Made by a program: the position numbers and the translations under genes
Shown: positions 15,144 through 17,146 of the stretch, piece by piece
Layout: each line of letters starts with the position of its first letter
Numbering within the stretch: the first letter of the stretch is position 1
Notes under the pieces: generated by a model
The model's database searches: none
Seen by the model: the letters and a program-made list of their open reading frames with translations, nothing else
Told to the model about the DNA's origin: nothing
NCBI GenBank assembly: GCA_947373775.1
Contig: CANBZE010000009.1
Location: forward strand, 1-17,146
Reading direction: 5' to 3'
DNA: 17,146 bases
DNA from: Alphaproteobacteria bacterium
Lineage (GTDB): Bacteria; Pseudomonadota; Alphaproteobacteria; Micropepsales; Micropepsaceae

Positions 15144-16438
15144 ATTTCCGCATCGCCTGCATTGCCTGCGCATTGGCCGCCACCGGCCTCTCGTCTCCGG
15201 TCCAAGCCGAGACTTCGATCCTTGACGCCATCACGAAAGGCCGGCCGGTGATTGACCTGCGCGGCCGCTATGAAACGGTGCGCGACGCCAGCAAGGCGGT
15301 GGACGGCAATGCGCTGACCTTGCGCGCCCGCCTGGGCTATGAGACCGGAAGCTGGAACGGGCTGTCGGTGCAGGCCGACTTCGACCAGATCTGGGCGATC
15401 GGCAATGAAGCCTATAACAGCACCCGCAACGGCAAGGCGGCCTATGCCGTTGTCGCCGACCCCAGGATGACGGCGCTGAACCGGCTGCAACTGACTTATG
15501 TGTCGGACTTCGATACCAAATTCGTGGTTGGTCGACAGCGCCTGTTGATCGGCAACCAGCGCTTTGTCGGCAATTCCGGCTGGCGCCAGCATGAGCAGAC
15601 CTTCGATTCCGTCTCGGCGGCAAACACCTCCATTCCTGACCTGGCGCTGACCTATGCCTACCTCTACCGCATCAACCGGGTGTATGGCCCCGATGCGCCG
15701 GTGCCCGTCGCCACCGCGCCCATCGGCCAGGCCAATTACTTCAAAAGCGACAGCCATGTGCTTGACGGCGTCTATACCGGCGTGCCGGACCTGCGGCTTG
15801 AAGGCTACAGTTTCCTGCTCGACTTCAACGCGCCGGGCTATGCGACACTACCGGCGCAGGTCACCGCCACGGCGCGGCTTTCCACCGCGACTTATGGCGG
15901 ACGCGGTGATTACACGCGGGTGTTCAGCGACGTCACGGGCAAGATCAGCGGCGAATATGCGCACCAGACCAGCTATCGCAACAATCCCCTGAACTTCGGT
16001 CTGGACTATTTTCTGGGCGAAGGCAGCCTCACCTGGCAGGGCGTGACCGGCCTGATGGGCTATGAGTCGCTCGGGGGCAATGGTGCTATCGGTTTCGCCA
16101 CGCCACTCGCCACCCTGCACGCCTTCAATGGCTGGGCTGACCTGTTCCTCACCACGCCCGCCAACGGGCTGAAGGATTTCTATTTCAAGCTGGGCTATGT
16201 GATGCCGGCGGATTTCGTGATGTCCAAGTCGCTGAACCTCAACGCCACCTATCACGATTTCAAGACCGACAACCTCAGTCGCGGCATCGGCAGCGAATGG
16301 GACCTGCAGGCCGAGCTGACGGTGGACGCCAACCTGTCCTTCATGGCGAAGTATGCCAATTATGCCGGATCTGGCGCAGCGTTCGGCGGCTTTGCCGACA
16401 AGTCGATATTCTGGCTGCAGACGGCTTACAAATATTAG
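15140..16438 (+). CDS. Outer-membrane beta-barrel porin, alginate-export-like
   Basis: 432 residues with a clear signal peptide (FRIACIACALAATG, cleavage near VQA-E at residue 24). The rest is rich in alternating polar and hydrophobic strands, glycine and aromatic residues, and ends in FWLQTAYKY with a terminal aromatic, as in outer-membrane barrels. Recognisable stretches are LRGRYETVRD, RLRLGYETGSW-like strands (15300-15350), FVVGRQRLLIGNQRFVGNSG and WRQHEQTFDS, which resemble the alginate-export porin family. No alginate genes are nearby. Being last in the nitrate operon, it more likely passes nitrate or nitrite across the outer membrane (inference from position only). GAGAGGA lies upstream, and the ATG overlaps the mobA stop. 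Confidence 0.78.
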   Translation: MNFRIACIACALAATGLSSPVQAETSILDAITKGRPVIDLRGRYETVRDASKAVDGNALTLRARLGYETGSWNGLSVQADFDQIWAIGNEAYNSTRNGKAAYAVVADPRMTALNRLQLTYVSDFDTKFVVGRQRLLIGNQRFVGNSGWRQHEQTFDSVSAANTSIPDLALTYAYLYRINRVYGPDAPVPVATAPIGQANYFKSDSHVLDGVYTGVPDLRLEGYSFLLDFNAPGYATLPAQVTATARLSTATYGGRGDYTRVFSDVTGKISGEYAHQTSYRNNPLNFGLDYFLGEGSLTWQGVTGLMGYESLGGNGAIGFATPLATLHAFNGWADLFLTTPANGLKDFYFKLGYVMPADFVMSKSLNLNATYHDFKTDNLSRGIGSEWDLQAELTVDANLSFMAKYANYAGSGAAFGGFADKSIFWLQTAYKY

Positions 16439-16453
16439 ATAGCTAAAGGCTAT
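16439..16453. terminator. Weak hairpin between convergent genes
   Basis: ATAGC (16439-16443) and GCTAT (16449-16453) form a five-pair stem with a TAAAG loop, directly after the porin stop and overlapping the stop of the convergent gene. It could act in both directions, but the stem is AT-rich and short and no T-run follows. Confidence 0.25.
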
Positions 16454-17146
16454 TCCACAAACAACAGCCGGCCGAACCGGTCCGGATAATGCGGGTCCGG
16501 CTTCACTAGCCCTGAATCCGACCATTGAGAAAGCCGGCGGTTGGGTTCGGTTCCGTCCCAACGATTCATATTCGCGATCCAGCGGTCACCGATCTTCGGC
16601 ACAGGGTTATCCGTCAGATCGGCAAACGCGCGCCACGGGATCGACACTTCGAGATTCCAACCATGGTCCTGGTCGCTGCTGTTGTTGAGCGTGCCCTGAC
16701 TCGCAACCGCCAGTCGCACGCCTGGCAGATTGTAATTCTTTATGATGCGCTGGGGAAAAGGATAGAGATAATCATACAGGACAGCGCGGGCATTCATTTC
16801 AAGGCCCAGATACAGGTTCTTGACGCCCGGCGGGGCGATGAAGATTTCGACCGCATCATCCTTGTAGGTGGGATCATCATGCTGGGCATACACAGCGGTG
16901 ATATCGCTGTCTTCGCACGCGTAGGCGACATAGAGGTTTTCGCTATCCCAGGTCAGCCGGGCCACAGTCTTCTGCTTCTTGCCGGTCTGGTCGGTCCAGG
17001 GAAAGACAAAGGTCACCGGCTTGGCCGCTCGCCAGGCGGCATCGTCGAGCTTGCCGTCGATGCGAGGAGCAACCTTGGCGCGATGCACTTCGTATGTCGG
17101 AATGGGAGCAAGATTGGGGCGCTGCGCCTGCCCCAGTGCGGGCGCG
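16450..17146 (-). CDS. Exported protein with carbohydrate-binding family 9-like domain, 5' end missing
   Basis: The frame is open from the stop at 16452-16450 to the right edge, so the start lies outside. The first visible residues APALGQAQRPNLAPIPTYE look like the end of a signal peptide plus a short linker. Next comes VAPRIDGKLDDAAWRAAKPV, the typical opening of CBM9/DOMON-like domains, followed by LYVAYACEDSDI, DDAVEIFIAPPG and GWNLEVSIPWRAF, and near the end WIANMNRWDGTE. A GTG at 17088 could serve as an internal start but would remove the signal sequence, so the longer reading is preferred. It may bind sugars or haem in the periplasm. It converges on the porin gene with 11 bases between stops and seems unrelated to nitrate use. 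Confidence 0.8.
   Translation of the reverse strand, partial: APALGQAQRPNLAPIPTYEVHRAKVAPRIDGKLDDAAWRAAKPVTFVFPWTDQTGKKQKTVARLTWDSENLYVAYACEDSDITAVYAQHDDPTYKDDAVEIFIAPPGVKNLYLGLEMNARAVLYDYLYPFPQRIIKNYNLPGVRLAVASQGTLNNSSDQDHGWNLEVSIPWRAFADLTDNPVPKIGDRWIANMNRWDGTEPNRRLSQWSDSGLVKPDPHYPDRFGRLLFVE

Overview
The window is a compact molybdenum-cofactor, molybdate-uptake and assimilatory nitrate reduction island from a GC-rich Gram-negative bacterium. The order nasT-nasS-(nitrate transporter)-nirB-nirD-nasC matches the alphaproteobacterial layout known from Paracoccus nasTSABGHC and Bradyrhizobium. Together with the outer-membrane porin, this suggests an alphaproteobacterium. Genus cannot be fixed from the sequence alone.

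Left part, 1-4895. Two minus-strand operons flank modA. At the left edge moeA overlaps the first 25 codons of modB, which runs off the window. modA is transcribed divergently from moeA and ends in a CTAG tetranucleotide that holds its stop codon and that of the convergent moaC. A tightly packed minus-strand operon moaA-moaD-moaE-moaB-moaC (4895 down to 2125) covers GTP to cyclic pyranopterin to molybdopterin. MoeA inserts molybdate, and mobA (14535-15143) attaches GMP to give the bis-MGD cofactor that the nitrate reductase needs.

Middle, 4896-7068. nasT (an RNA-binding ANTAR protein) and nasS (a cytoplasmic nitrate/nitrite sensor) overlap by ATGA and diverge from moaA across a 139-base spacer with inverted repeats. 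A 265-base leader then precedes the nitrate transporter. It contains two hairpins with six-base loops carrying A at position 1 and G at position 4, the recognised ANTAR-target signature. The second hairpin is mutually exclusive with a long hairpin that masks the transporter's ribosome binding site. No U-tract follows, so the sequence points to control of translation initiation rather than the usual transcription antitermination. This is the most interesting feature of the window.

Right part, 7069-16438. A plus-strand operon runs narK (nitrate transporter), nirB (NADH nitrite reductase), nirD (Rieske protein with all ligands kept), nasC (nitrate reductase with a C-terminal BFD-type iron-sulfur domain), a hemD-like gene (siroheme precursor), mobA and a beta-barrel porin. 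Every junction after narK is a start-stop overlap or direct abutment, except the 11-base gap before nirB. Nitrate would cross the outer membrane (porin, inferred) and inner membrane (NarK), be reduced to nitrite by NasC using electrons passed from NirB through NirD, and then to ammonium by NirB. At the right edge a convergent, 5'-truncated gene encodes an exported protein with a carbohydrate-binding family 9-like domain, apparently unrelated to nitrate. No tRNA, rRNA, insertion sequence, phage gene or CRISPR array was seen.
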